This document shows positions 34,924 through 42,815 of a DNA stretch of 64,000 bases, one piece after another. Origin of the DNA: Heliomicrobium gestii (GTDB taxonomy: Bacteria > Bacillota > Desulfitobacteriia > Heliobacteriales > Heliobacteriaceae); assembly GCF_009877435.1 (NCBI RefSeq), contig NZ_WXEX01000007.1:124001-188000 (forward strand), in the 5' to 3' direction. Numbering within the stretch: position 1 is the stretch's first letter; each line of letters begins with the position of its first letter. The position numbers and the translations under genes are program-made. The notes under the pieces are model-generated. The model was not told the origin of the DNA. It searched no databases and saw only the letters and a program-made list of their open reading frames with translations.

Positions 34924-35283
34924 TCAATGGAGGATCGGCGGCCCGCCTCCAGCGCCGGTTTGCCGGAAATGCTCCACGCCGCGGGCGATGGCGGCGTCGA
35001 CGATCTCGCTGAGGCGAATCTGGCTGTCTTCAAAGGGAAACCGGCCCAGCGCCTGGCTAAAAATATCCTGCCAGGTCTCCGTGAATATCTCGGCCATCAC
35101 CTCGGGCGTGATCGCGTCGACGGAGTTGACGAAAGACTGGTGGCGCAGGTAGAAGATGCGCGTCCAACCGGCCAGGTAGTCGGCCATTTCCGTGCTCTCC
35201 GCCAGGGGCAAGGCGCCGGGAAGCAGGGGATGTCCCTGCACCTCACGGGGAATGGTGGGATGGGTGTACGGTTGCGATTTCAC
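34924..35283 (-). CDS. uncharacterised protein (119 residues)
   Basis: No family recognised. It is soluble (no signal or membrane segment), with a Pro-rich N-terminus (THPTIPREVQGHPLLPG) and helices in the middle and end (FTETWQDIFSQALGRFPFED and IRLSEIVDAAIARGVEHF). The GTG start at 35283 follows GAGGTGAT by 3 to 5 nt. It is followed by a terminator and then spoVR, so it is probably a single-gene unit. The clear ribosome-binding site and ordinary composition support a real gene. Confidence 0.7.
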   Translation of the reverse strand: MKSQPYTHPTIPREVQGHPLLPGALPLAESTEMADYLAGWTRIFYLRHQSFVNSVDAITPEVMAEIFTETWQDIFSQALGRFPFEDSQIRLSEIVDAAIARGVEHFRQTGAGGGPPILH

Positions 35284-35394
35284 GGGATCACCTCATGCAC
35301 AAGCGATCGGCTCACCCTAGCTGTTCCCCGGAATCGCGTCGCTATACCTCCACCGGAGAGGGCTCGGCAACTGAACCCTCTCTTCGCCGAGGGT

Positions 35395-36303
35395 TCATCC
35401 CAACCACTCCACGCGGTTGCGTCCGCATTTCTTCGCCTCATAGAGGGCCTTATCGGCCCGGTCGATCAGCGTCTGGGAGGTCTCGTTGATTCGGCTGCAT
35501 TGGGAGATGCCGAAGCTCGAGGTGACGCTGAGCGTCTTGCCGTCAGCGACGAAAAAGGGCTCATTGGCCACCGTCTCACGCATTTTTTCAGCCAGGGCAA
35601 AGGCGCCCTTCAGATCCGTCTCAGCGGCGATGATGGCGAACTCCTCGCCTCCGAAGCGGCAAACCGTGTCGGTGGCCCGCACGTTCAACTTGAGGCGCCC
35701 GGCCATGGTGATCAGGACCTTGTCGCCGACGAGGTGGCCGTAGTTGTCGTTGATCCGCTTAAAATGGTCGATGTCCAGCATGATCAAGGTCAGGATGCTG
35801 CCATAGCGGTCCACCCGGGCCAACTCTTCGGCCATCTTTTGGTCAAAGTAGCGCCGGTTGTACAAGCCGGTGAGCGGATCGCGCAATGATCCGGCCCGGA
35901 GGATCCCTTCACGCCGCTTCAAGCTGTCGATGGACGTCTTGTGGCGCAGGGCCACCTCCACCCGCAAGACCAGTTCCTCATGATCGATCGGTTTTTGAAT
36001 GTAGTCGGATCCCCCCGCCTTCAGGCACTCCAGCCGGTCATGTTTGGCATCGCTGGAGGAGGCGAAGATGACGGGGATGTCGTAGTCTTCCACGGCTTCC
36101 TTGAGCCGGCGGACCATGTCCAGTCCGGACATCCGCGGCAACACGATATCGGAAATGATCACATCGGGCTGAAAGGTCTTCACCATGGTCAGGGCGTCAA
36201 TTCCATCGCGGGCGATCCCCACCTGGTACCCGCGGCGGGACAGCAGATCGAGCAGTATGCGACCTTCCAGGGACGAATCGTTGACGATCATAACTCTTGA
36301 CAC
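35395..36303 (-). CDS. receiver-GGDEF response regulator (diguanylate cyclase)
   Basis: A PleD-type regulator of 302 residues that should make c-di-GMP when phosphorylated. Receiver domain 1-125 has the acidic N8-D9 pair, phospho-acceptor Asp52 in IISDIVLP, and a KP near 105. The GGDEF domain (about 150-302) has the intact active site GGEEF and, five residues before it, RATD, the inhibitory I-site. Start: the GTG at 36303 is 5 nt past GAGAGGTGA; the frame continues upstream to 36330 without a site. It is the only diguanylate cyclase in the window, against four HD-GYP proteins. Cognate kinase unknown. Confidence 0.93.
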   Translation of the reverse strand: MSRVMIVNDSSLEGRILLDLLSRRGYQVGIARDGIDALTMVKTFQPDVIISDIVLPRMSGLDMVRRLKEAVEDYDIPVIFASSSDAKHDRLECLKAGGSDYIQKPIDHEELVLRVEVALRHKTSIDSLKRREGILRAGSLRDPLTGLYNRRYFDQKMAEELARVDRYGSILTLIMLDIDHFKRINDNYGHLVGDKVLITMAGRLKLNVRATDTVCRFGGEEFAIIAAETDLKGAFALAEKMRETVANEPFFVADGKTLSVTSSFGISQCSRINETSQTLIDRADKALYEAKKCGRNRVEWLG

Positions 36304-36429
36304 GCGGCTCACCTCTCGAGGGTATGTCACAATGAAAACATTCTCGTTGTCTGTTGAAATCCCTGCTATTTTTCCTGTCTAGTTCCAAAACCCCATCCGC
36401 CTAAAACCACGTCACGAACAGCGCAACGA

Positions 36430-36580
36430 AATGAAAGGGGTCTGCATACATCGCAGACCCCTCTTCGCCGGCCAGGCAGGCCGACCTTATGGTGAGGACC
36501 AGCCAACCGATCCGCCGTCCTCCTTAGCCCCTCTCACCTGTATCGGAGAGTGACTATGCAGCTTCTTGGCTGCTCCTCTT
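36430..36580 (-). ncRNA. candidate small RNA, about 150 nt, own promoter and terminator
   Basis: No open reading frame fits, but on the minus strand a consensus promoter (36587-36615) precedes about 145 bp of paired sequence: CTCTC/GTGAGAG, GAGGAC/GTCCTC and GGCC/GGCC hairpins, then the strong terminator AGGGGTCTGC/GCAGACCCCT (36436-36462) with TTTCATTT. Compared by eye with the riboswitch and housekeeping RNA classes I know, none matches. It lies between the Mrp-like gene and the GGDEF regulator gene. Confidence 0.65.
36436..36462 (-). terminator. terminator of the small RNA
   Basis: AGGGGTCTGC (36436-36445) pairs with GCAGACCCCT (36453-36462), 10 bp, 7-nt loop; on the minus strand TTTCATTTCG follows. 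Confidence 0.85.
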
Positions 36581-36586
36581 GGCTAT

Positions 36587-36615
36587 ATAATACACCCGGG
36601 AAAACCCGATGTCAA
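36587..36615 (-). promoter_or_regulatory. consensus sigma-A promoter of the small RNA
   Basis: Minus strand: -35 TTGACA (36610-36615, perfect), 17-bp spacer, -10 TATTAT (36587-36592, 5 of 6). The -35 overlaps the stop codon of the Mrp-like gene. Confidence 0.8.
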
Positions 36616-37436
36616 CACCCTTTGCACGAACTTTCCCAAATGTTTATCGCCATCTCAAAGACAAGGGGGTGGTGGTACTCTTCCAGCCTGCCCGCCCGGG
36701 CAAAGTCGATCAGTGTGGACGACCAGGGAAAGCAGGCGATGACACCGTCCCCTTCCGCCCAAGGGGCGTCGCCGTCTGAAAGGGCGATCAGGGTTTCACA
36801 GTGGGGGCATTCGATCTCCCCCCCGTTTTCCACCACCCCGACGATGGTCGCCCCTTTTTCCTGTAACCAGGCCGCCGTCCGCCGGACCACATGCCGGTCC
36901 AGGTCGCGGAGCGATGTGACCAGCACCGCGCCGGTGAATCGGTTTCTCAACGGCGCCGGTCGGTTCGTCGCGCCGGCACTGGCGGTAGCGGTAACGGGGC
37001 GCTGGCGATAGGGATGGCCGGAGGATGCTGCAAAGGCGTCCATCACCGCCTCTTGGGCCTCGCCTATACCGGACGGTGTGTCGATGAGCAGCACGTCCCG
37101 CTCCCCTAACGCCGGGCAGTGGATCCATTCATCGATGATCGCGCGCCGGCGCTCCGGTGAAGCGGCAAGCAAAGACATCCCCTCATCTGGAAGCAGTCCC
37201 GCCGACAATACGGCGATGCCCCGCCGCGTCACAGCGGGGATCCAACGTCCTTCCTCCAAGCGCAACGGTTCTTTCAGTCCGAAGAGCGCCGGAATCGCCG
37301 GGCCGACCAAATCGGCGTCGACCACCCCGACCGACAGCCCGGCCTTGGCCAACCCGGCGGCCAGGAGCGCCGTCACCGTCGATTTGCCTGTCCCGCCCTT
37401 CCCGCTCATCACAGCGATGACAACCTCACAAGCCAT
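36612..37436 (-). CDS. Mrp/NBP35-like P-loop ATPase
   Basis: A 274-residue ATPase of the Mrp/MinD group, whose members carry or deliver iron-sulfur clusters or position proteins. The deviant Walker A is SGKGGTGKST near residue 11; VGVVDADLVGPAIPALFG (switch I) and LLIDTPSGIG (Walker B) follow. Two cysteine pairs stand out: CPHC in the C-terminal third and CKGC at the extreme C-terminus, either of which could bind a cluster or zinc. A Pro/Arg/Ala-rich loop (about 145-175) is unusual. The ATG at 37436 follows GAGAGGAAAG. It sits 57 bp after the radical SAM gene, and may supply its clusters; that is inference. Confidence 0.8.
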   Translation of the reverse strand: MACEVVIAVMSGKGGTGKSTVTALLAAGLAKAGLSVGVVDADLVGPAIPALFGLKEPLRLEEGRWIPAVTRRGIAVLSAGLLPDEGMSLLAASPERRRAIIDEWIHCPALGERDVLLIDTPSGIGEAQEAVMDAFAASSGHPYRQRPVTATASAGATNRPAPLRNRFTGAVLVTSLRDLDRHVVRRTAAWLQEKGATIVGVVENGGEIECPHCETLIALSDGDAPWAEGDGVIACFPWSSTLIDFARAGRLEEYHHPLVFEMAINIWESSCKGC

Positions 37437-37493
37437 GGCGATCTTTCCTCTCTTCATTCCCTATCCGGTTCATCGGCGATTTTCCTCCCTATA

Positions 37494-38516
37494 TCATGCC
37501 ATCCAGCAGCCTGGATCGCGCGCAAAGGGATCGCCTTTTGTGGCATAGGCCAGGCAGCGCAACCCGCCATCACAGGCGCGCCGGAACAGACATCCTCCAC
37601 AGTCCGGCGCCCCCTGGGTCGGAGCGCGCAGCTTTTCGAGCAAGGGAGCGCGCAGGTATATCTCCGTCAACGCCGCCTGCCGGAGGTTCCCGGCCATCAG
37701 CGGCAGGCGGCGGCAGGGCGTCACACCGCCGTCTGGCAGGAGGCAGAGCAGGCTCTTCCCGGCCGTGCAGCGATAGGGTTTCCCGCCGCCGCTCAAAAAC
37801 TGCAAGGCCCGATCCATGGCGACAACCGTCCGATTCCGTTGAAACCAGGAACGCTCCGCCTTCCGGCGCGCGCCGGCCATGATCTCAAAAAAAGCGCGCG
37901 TCTCTTCCGGCGTCAACGACGCCTCCGCCAAGCCCTCGCCACGACCGAAGGGGATCAGGCGGTCGGCCCAAACCTTGTCCACCTTCAGCCGGCGGCCCAG
38001 TTCGGCCACTTCCGGAAAATCGCGGTAGTTTCCCCGATGGGCCGTAAAGGAGATAAAGGCGCGCACACCATGGCGGACGAGCGATTCCAGCGCCGCCACC
38101 GCCTGGTCATAGGTCCCGGCGCCCCGAATGGTTTCATGCCGCTCCCGGCTGCCCTCCAGGCTCACCTGCACAAAAAGCGGTTCAAGGCGACGCAAGGCTC
38201 GCGCCATAGCGTTGTCGACGCAGCTGCCGTTCGTCAGGATGGCAAAACGAAAGTGCGCCTTTTCGGCAGCCAGCAGGGCGAGGAGATCCATAAAGGCGGG
38301 ATGAATGAAGGGTTCCCCGCCGGTCACCGTGATTTGACCGCCCACAGGCCGCCCCTGCCGGCGGGACAGTTCCGTCAAGAGCGCTTTGAACTGGGCGATC
38401 ACGCCGGGCCATTCATGAGGGGACAACTCGTCCTCACCGGCAGGCGCGCTGTCCGCCTGGTAGCAGTGGGCGCAGCGCCAATTGCACCGCTCCGTGATGT
38501 GCCACTGCAGCAGCAT
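37494..38516 (-). CDS. radical SAM/SPASM protein, probable peptide-modifying enzyme
   Basis: About 340 residues. The radical SAM motif CNWRCAHC lies at the N-terminus (about residues 11-18), followed by ITVTGGEPFIHP and ILTNGS. The C-terminal SPASM region has CTAGKSLLCLLPDGGVTPC, GNLRQAALTEIY, and the cysteine run CGGCLFRRAC...GGLRC...DPGC, which would hold auxiliary 4Fe-4S clusters. SPASM enzymes commonly make thioether, C-C or epimerised bonds in peptides. The gene starts within or just after the stop of the Gly/Cys-tailed membrane protein (GTG 38528 overlaps its TGA; ATG 38516 is the alternative), so the two are translationally coupled. The coupled protein is the obvious candidate substrate (inference). 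Confidence 0.82.
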   Translation of the reverse strand: MLLQWHITERCNWRCAHCYQADSAPAGEDELSPHEWPGVIAQFKALLTELSRRQGRPVGGQITVTGGEPFIHPAFMDLLALLAAEKAHFRFAILTNGSCVDNAMARALRRLEPLFVQVSLEGSRERHETIRGAGTYDQAVAALESLVRHGVRAFISFTAHRGNYRDFPEVAELGRRLKVDKVWADRLIPFGRGEGLAEASLTPEETRAFFEIMAGARRKAERSWFQRNRTVVAMDRALQFLSGGGKPYRCTAGKSLLCLLPDGGVTPCRRLPLMAGNLRQAALTEIYLRAPLLEKLRAPTQGAPDCGGCLFRRACDGGLRCLAYATKGDPFARDPGCWMA

Positions 38517-38524
38517 GAATCCCG

Positions 38525-39466
38525 TCACCCGCCGCCACAACCGCCGCAGCCCCCACCGCCACCGCAGCCGCCGCCTCCTCCTCCGCAACCGCCGCCGCTG
38601 CCGGAATCGCTGCTTCCTCCGCCACAGCCGCCTGCCGAGCCGTTGACAGGGGAGCCATTTCTTCCGCTGTAGGGAGCGAACATCTCAAAATAGGGGTCAT
38701 ATCCCATTCCGGCCGTCACGAAACCGGCGCCGAAGAGGGCCACATACAATGCCGGGTTTACATCAACAGGGTTGCTTCCCTGGCTGAATTCGCGGCGCAC
38801 CCATTGAAAACGCGCGTTGGCATCCTTCAAGTAGGCCACACCCAGGCCGCTCAACCGGCGCGAGGGCCGCAAGAGAATGATCGCTGCCACCGGCAAGACA
38901 ATCATCTCGATCGCCAGCAGCGCGACCGGTTTATCCATGTGAAGGCCGAGCACCATTTTGACCACCCCGATGATGACGATCGCCGCCACGGTCATTAGGG
39001 TGATTTTGGCGGCGCGGCCCCGTTCCTCGGCAGTGCGCAGCAACCCCGCCTGCTCCAAGGTGGAACGGACGGGCGCCAGCCATTTTTCCATCTGCGATCG
39101 AAAGGAAGCGTTCCGATAAACCTCCCGCGGCGTTCCATAGCGGGCAAAGCCGTCCAGCACCTCCCGCTCGATCGGGGTTGCCCCGGCATCTGGCATCGTT
39201 TCAACGAGCCGCTGCCGCCGGTCTTCCGGCACAAAGGTGATCCGGCCCCGGTTGTGCAGGTCAAAGACTGTCGCCTCCACAACCGCTTTCCAACCGCCGC
39301 GCAGGTAGGCCATGGCAACAGGGTCCAATTCCGCTCCTTGGGGCAGTGGACGCCGGGCGGCCCCGTCTGCCCGGATCGACAGCACGGCGACGACAATCAT
39401 CAAGCCCGCCAGGAAGGGGTAGAGGATAAGAAAAACCGGACCCGGGATCAAAGCCAACCAATCCAT
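38525..39466 (-). CDS. membrane protein with Gly/Cys-rich C-terminal tail (TIGR04222-like)
   Basis: 313 residues. One N-terminal membrane helix (about 1-30), a soluble region (30-150) containing MAYLRGGWKAVVEATVFDLH and REVLDGFARYGTPREV, two more helices (about 155-210), then GVAYLKDANARF. The last 35 residues are almost only Gly, Ser and Cys, with five cysteines in the spacing C-x12-C-x6-C-x5-C-x2-C. I recall such Gly/Cys tails and this N-terminal domain from TIGR04222-type membrane proteins. AAAGGAGG fixes the ATG at 39466. It precedes and is coupled to the SPASM radical SAM gene. The tail could be a modification target or metal-binding; its side of the membrane is unknown. Confidence 0.78.
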   Translation of the reverse strand: MDWLALIPGPVFLILYPFLAGLMIVVAVLSIRADGAARRPLPQGAELDPVAMAYLRGGWKAVVEATVFDLHNRGRITFVPEDRRQRLVETMPDAGATPIEREVLDGFARYGTPREVYRNASFRSQMEKWLAPVRSTLEQAGLLRTAEERGRAAKITLMTVAAIVIIGVVKMVLGLHMDKPVALLAIEMIVLPVAAIILLRPSRRLSGLGVAYLKDANARFQWVRREFSQGSNPVDVNPALYVALFGAGFVTAGMGYDPYFEMFAPYSGRNGSPVNGSAGGCGGGSSDSGSGGGCGGGGGGCGGGGGCGGCGGG

Positions 39467-39640
39467 GGGAGTCCTCCTTTTTATCGTCCATCGCCCATTC
39501 CGGTGTACTTTGCCACTGTCAGTTCTATCCCATTTCCCTTCCATTGTATCAGACAGAACAATCCCATTGACAGGGGGAAAAGGGAAAAGCGACTCCTGCC
39601 TGGCTGGACCGAGTCAAGTGTGACCGGAACCACCAGGCGG

Positions 39641-39682
39641 AAAAGCAGAAAGGCCCCCTGTCCACAGGCTGGACAGAGAGCC
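39641..39682 (-). terminator. terminator of the amino acid ABC transporter operon
   Basis: GGCCCCCTGTCC (39652-39663) pairs with GGACAGAGAGCC (39671-39682) with two mismatches. On the minus strand TTTCTGCTTTTCC follows. Confidence 0.6.
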
Positions 39683-39712
39683 GCTACTCTGTATTCATCG
39701 GGACGCCGCCTT

Positions 39713-40375
39713 TCAACCGATCGCCATCCTCTTTTCCATGTACATGCCAAACCGGGACAGGCTAAAGTTGACGATGAAGTAGATGCAGGCGACAACGAAG
39801 AAGACTTGAACCGGGTTGTTGTATTCGACGAAGATCAGTTTGCCATGCTCTGTCAACTCCGTGAGCCCGATGATCGACGCATAAGAGGTATCCTTCGTCA
39901 AGGTGATGAACTGGCTGATCAAGGGCGGGATCATCTTGCGCAGCGCTTGCGGCAGGATGATGTAGACCATCGTCTCCAGGTAGGTGAACCCCTGGGCGCG
40001 GGCCGCCTCCCACTGGCCTTTGGGCACCGATTGGATGCCGCCGCGGATGATCTCGGCGACCAGGGCTGATGTAAAGATGGTGAAGGCCACGACAGCCGCC
40101 CAAAACTTAGGCAAACTGAGGCCGATTTTTGGCAAGGCAAAATAGGTGAAAAAGATCAGCAGGATCAGCGGCAGGTTGCGCAGCGACTCCACATACAAGA
40201 AGGCCGGATAGCGCAAAAACCGATACTGGGAGATGCGCAGGGCGCAGATGACGATCCCGAAAAAGAGGCTGAGAGCGATGCTGATCAGGGCCAATTCGAT
40301 GGTCCATTGCAAGCCTAGCAGCAAAAACTTCACGTTTTTCGGTTCAAAGAGTACGGTCCATTTCGACCCGTCCAA
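39713..40375 (-). CDS. polar amino acid ABC transporter permease (second)
   Basis: A 220-residue inner-membrane permease of the His/Glu/Gln family with about five helices. The EAA-like coupling loop EAARAQGFTYLETMVYIILPQAL lies about 125-147, and YVESLRNLPLILLIFF near 60 is the family N-terminal mark. TTG start with GAGGAGG 5 nt upstream. It is the last gene of the operon glnQ-glnH-glnP-glnP and presumably forms a heterodimer with the permease just upstream. Confidence 0.88.
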   Translation of the reverse strand: MDGSKWTVLFEPKNVKFLLLGLQWTIELALISIALSLFFGIVICALRISQYRFLRYPAFLYVESLRNLPLILLIFFTYFALPKIGLSLPKFWAAVVAFTIFTSALVAEIIRGGIQSVPKGQWEAARAQGFTYLETMVYIILPQALRKMIPPLISQFITLTKDTSYASIIGLTELTEHGKLIFVEYNNPVQVFFVVACIYFIVNFSLSRFGMYMEKRMAIG

Positions 40376-40390
40376 GGCTCCTCCTCCTCT

Positions 40391-41044
40391 CTACGAACTC
40401 CGGCGCAGCCGCTGTTCGAGCAGATTGGCGACCGTACTGAGCGGCACGGTGATGACCAGGTAGAGCAGCGCCGCGAAGATGAAGACCTCGAAGATGATAA
40501 AGGTCTCGCTGGCGATGCGATAGGTCTCGTACATCAGGTCGGCCACGACGATCGTGCTCAAGATGGCCGAGTTCTTGACCATGTTGACGACCTGGTTCGC
40601 CAGCGGCGGAAGCACGATCTTCACCGCCTGGGGCAGGACGACATAGCCCATCGCTTGCAGGTAGCTCATCCCCGATGAGCGGGCCGCTTCCATCTGCCCT
40701 TTCGGCACCGCCTGGATGCCGGCACGGAAGACCTCGCCGATATAGGCGCCCGTATACAGGGCCAGTCCGATGGTGCCGCAGGTGAAGCCCGACAGCTTGA
40801 CACCCAGCGCCGGCGTGCCGAAATAGATGAAAAAGACCTGAATGATCAGCGGCGTGTTCTGAAAGAACTCCACATAGGTCACACCGATGGCGTTGAACAC
40901 TTTGGTCGATGAAACCCGCAGAATGGCGATGACGACGCCGATGGCCATGGAAAGCAGCAAGGAATAGAGGGTAACTTCCATGGTCACCTTCAGACCGGAA
41001 AGAAACTGCGGCCCGTAGGATAACACGTCATTCCACTGGTCCAT
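40391..41044 (-). CDS. polar amino acid ABC transporter permease (first)
   Basis: A 217-residue permease with about five helices. It carries TYVEFFQNTPLIIQVFFIYFG near residue 58 and the coupling loop EAARSSGMSYLQAMGYVVLP near 125. Start ATG follows GGAGGG. It ends 15 bp before the second permease and follows the substrate-binding gene by 68 bp, so the four genes form one operon. Confidence 0.88.
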   Translation of the reverse strand: MDQWNDVLSYGPQFLSGLKVTMEVTLYSLLLSMAIGVVIAILRVSSTKVFNAIGVTYVEFFQNTPLIIQVFFIYFGTPALGVKLSGFTCGTIGLALYTGAYIGEVFRAGIQAVPKGQMEAARSSGMSYLQAMGYVVLPQAVKIVLPPLANQVVNMVKNSAILSTIVVADLMYETYRIASETFIIFEVFIFAALLYLVITVPLSTVANLLEQRLRRSS

Positions 41045-41112
41045 GCCGGCTTACCCTCCTTTCATAACAAAGGGGAGTGAAGCGCGCTCCACTCCCCGCA
41101 AGCTCTGATTCC

Positions 41113-41961
41113 TTACTTGGGCGGATCCTGTTTGAACCATTTCTTATAGAGCTCGTCATACTTGCCGTTGGCTTTCATCTCTTTCATGAAGTCGTTCACA
41201 TATTTGACCCACTCGGGATGGCCTTTCTGGAAGCCAAAGCCGTAGGGTTCTTCCGTGAAGAGACCGCCAACCAGCACATAGTCGGGCTCATCGGTGGCAA
41301 AGCCCATCAGGATCGAGTTGTCCGTCGTCATGGCTTCGGCCCGTCCCAGCTTCAAGGCCTGGAAGGCTTCCGTGTATGTGGCATACTCGTCAACCTTGGC
41401 GTCAGGCGCTTTTTCCCGTATGTTCTTGGCGCTTGTGGAACCGCGAACAGTCGAGACAGACTTGCCTTTCAGGTCGGTCACACTCTTGATGGGGCTGTCC
41501 TTTTTCACCAGCAGGGACTGACCGGCCATGAAGTAGACATCAGAGAAATCGACCTGCTTCTTCCGTTCCTCTGTGATCGTCGTCGTGCCGGCGACGATGT
41601 CGATCTGGCCGTTTTGCAGCATGGGGATGCGGGTGGCCGACTCCACCTTCTCCAGCTTGACCTTGCTCTCGTCGCCGAAGAGTTTTTTGGCCAGCTCTTT
41701 CATGATGTCGACTTCAAAGCCTTCGGGCTTGTCCGCGCCGGCCTTCAACTGGCCGAAAAGGGGCACGTCGTTTTTGACACCGGCGATCAGATAGCCGCGG
41801 TTTTTGATGGTTTGAATGTAGTCGCCAGAAGCTTGGGTCTGGGTCTCGGCCGGTTTCTTTTCGCCGCCGGCCGGCGCACCGCCGCCGCAGCCGACGGCCA
41901 ACGCGCCCAAGAGTGCCGCCGTGCAGCAAAGGGCGATTCCTTTGGTCCACTTTTTGAACAT
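41113..41961 (-). CDS. glnH: polar amino acid ABC transporter substrate-binding lipoprotein (GlnH-like)
   Basis: 282 residues, family 3 solute-binding protein. The signal peptide ends in the lipobox AVGC, so the mature lipoprotein begins at a Cys near residue 25, and the GGGAPAGG linker follows. Ligand-binding motifs are GYLIAGVKNDVPLFG, EGFEVDIMKELAKKLFG, DIVAGTTTITEERKKQVDFS and VSTVRGSTSAKNIREKAP. Two ATGs are possible; the one at 41961 is 6 nt past GGAGG. The set resembles glutamine/glutamate importers, but the actual amino acid is not determined. Confidence 0.9.
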   Translation of the reverse strand: MFKKWTKGIALCCTAALLGALAVGCGGGAPAGGEKKPAETQTQASGDYIQTIKNRGYLIAGVKNDVPLFGQLKAGADKPEGFEVDIMKELAKKLFGDESKVKLEKVESATRIPMLQNGQIDIVAGTTTITEERKKQVDFSDVYFMAGQSLLVKKDSPIKSVTDLKGKSVSTVRGSTSAKNIREKAPDAKVDEYATYTEAFQALKLGRAEAMTTDNSILMGFATDEPDYVLVGGLFTEEPYGFGFQKGHPEWVKYVNDFMKEMKANGKYDELYKKWFKQDPPK

Positions 41962-42020
41962 GAACATCCTCCTTTAATTTCATTTTTATGCTTCCGGCAG
42001 GCCCTGTGGGCGCGCCGAAA

Positions 42021-42755
42021 TCAGCGCGTCGACGTGAGGATCTTGCTCAGGAACAGCTTGGTCCGGTCTTCACGGGGGTTGATGAAGAAATGCTCCGGCG
42101 TGCCCTCTTCCACGATGGAGCCGTTGTCCATGAAGATGACCCGATCAGCCACCTCACGGGCAAAGCCCATCTCATGGGTGACGACAACCATGGTCATCCC
42201 CTCTTTGGCCAGGGTCTTCATCACATCGAGGACCTCGTTGATCATCTCCGGGTCGAGGGCAGACGTGGGCTCGTCGAAGAGCATGATCTTCGGTTTCATG
42301 GCCAGACCTCGGGCGATGGCCACCCGTTGCTGCTGACCGCCTGACAGTTGGGTGGGATAGGCCTGGGCTTTTTCCGGGATGCCCACCTTGTTCAGGTAGA
42401 ACATGGCCGTCTGGTCGGCGTCCTCTTTGGCGACCTTGCGCACCTTGATCGGCGCCAGGGTGATGTTTTCCAGAACCGTCTTATGGGGGTAGAGGTTGAA
42501 GTGCTGGAAGACCATGCCGATCTCCTGGCGGAGGAGGTTGATGTTCGTCTTGGGGTCGTCGGTGCGAAAGCCGTCGACGGTCAGGCGACCCTCGGTGATC
42601 GTCTCCAACTTGTTGATGCAGCGAAGCAGTGTGCTTTTGCCGGAGCCGCTGGGACCGATAACGACGACAACTTCCCCTTCACGGATATGTAAATCGATAT
42701 CGCGAAGCACATGCAGCTTCCCAAACCACTTGTTCACTTTTTCAAATCGGATCAG
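42021..42755 (-). CDS. glnQ: polar amino acid ABC transporter ATP-binding protein (GlnQ-like)
   Basis: About 244 residues with Walker [13 protein letters not shown]-loop [18 protein letters not shown], signature [16 protein letters not shown], Walker [16 protein letters not shown] and H-loop VVTHEMG, in the closest agreement with GlnQ/ArtP ATPases. The first in-frame GTG is at 42737, but it has no ribosome-binding site, and six conserved residues (LIRFEKV) lie before it. GGGGAGG (42764-42770) is 8 nt before the CTG at 42755, which gives the family-standard N-terminus, so a CTG start is my choice. Confidence 0.9.
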   Translation of the reverse strand: MIRFEKVNKWFGKLHVLRDIDLHIREGEVVVVIGPSGSGKSTLLRCINKLETITEGRLTVDGFRTDDPKTNINLLRQEIGMVFQHFNLYPHKTVLENITLAPIKVRKVAKEDADQTAMFYLNKVGIPEKAQAYPTQLSGGQQQRVAIARGLAMKPKIMLFDEPTSALDPEMINEVLDVMKTLAKEGMTMVVVTHEMGFAREVADRVIFMDNGSIVEEGTPEHFFINPREDRTKLFLSKILTSTR

Positions 42756-42815
42756 TCCGATCGCCTCCCCGTCGTGAAAAAAGTCCGCATAATGCTCTAA
42801 TTATAACATTATCTT

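Noticed and set aside
35372-35397. Inverted repeat TGAACCCTC/GAGGGTTCA at the end of the GGDEF gene
   Set aside because: A terminator was considered, but no T run follows on either strand, so it is not listed as one.
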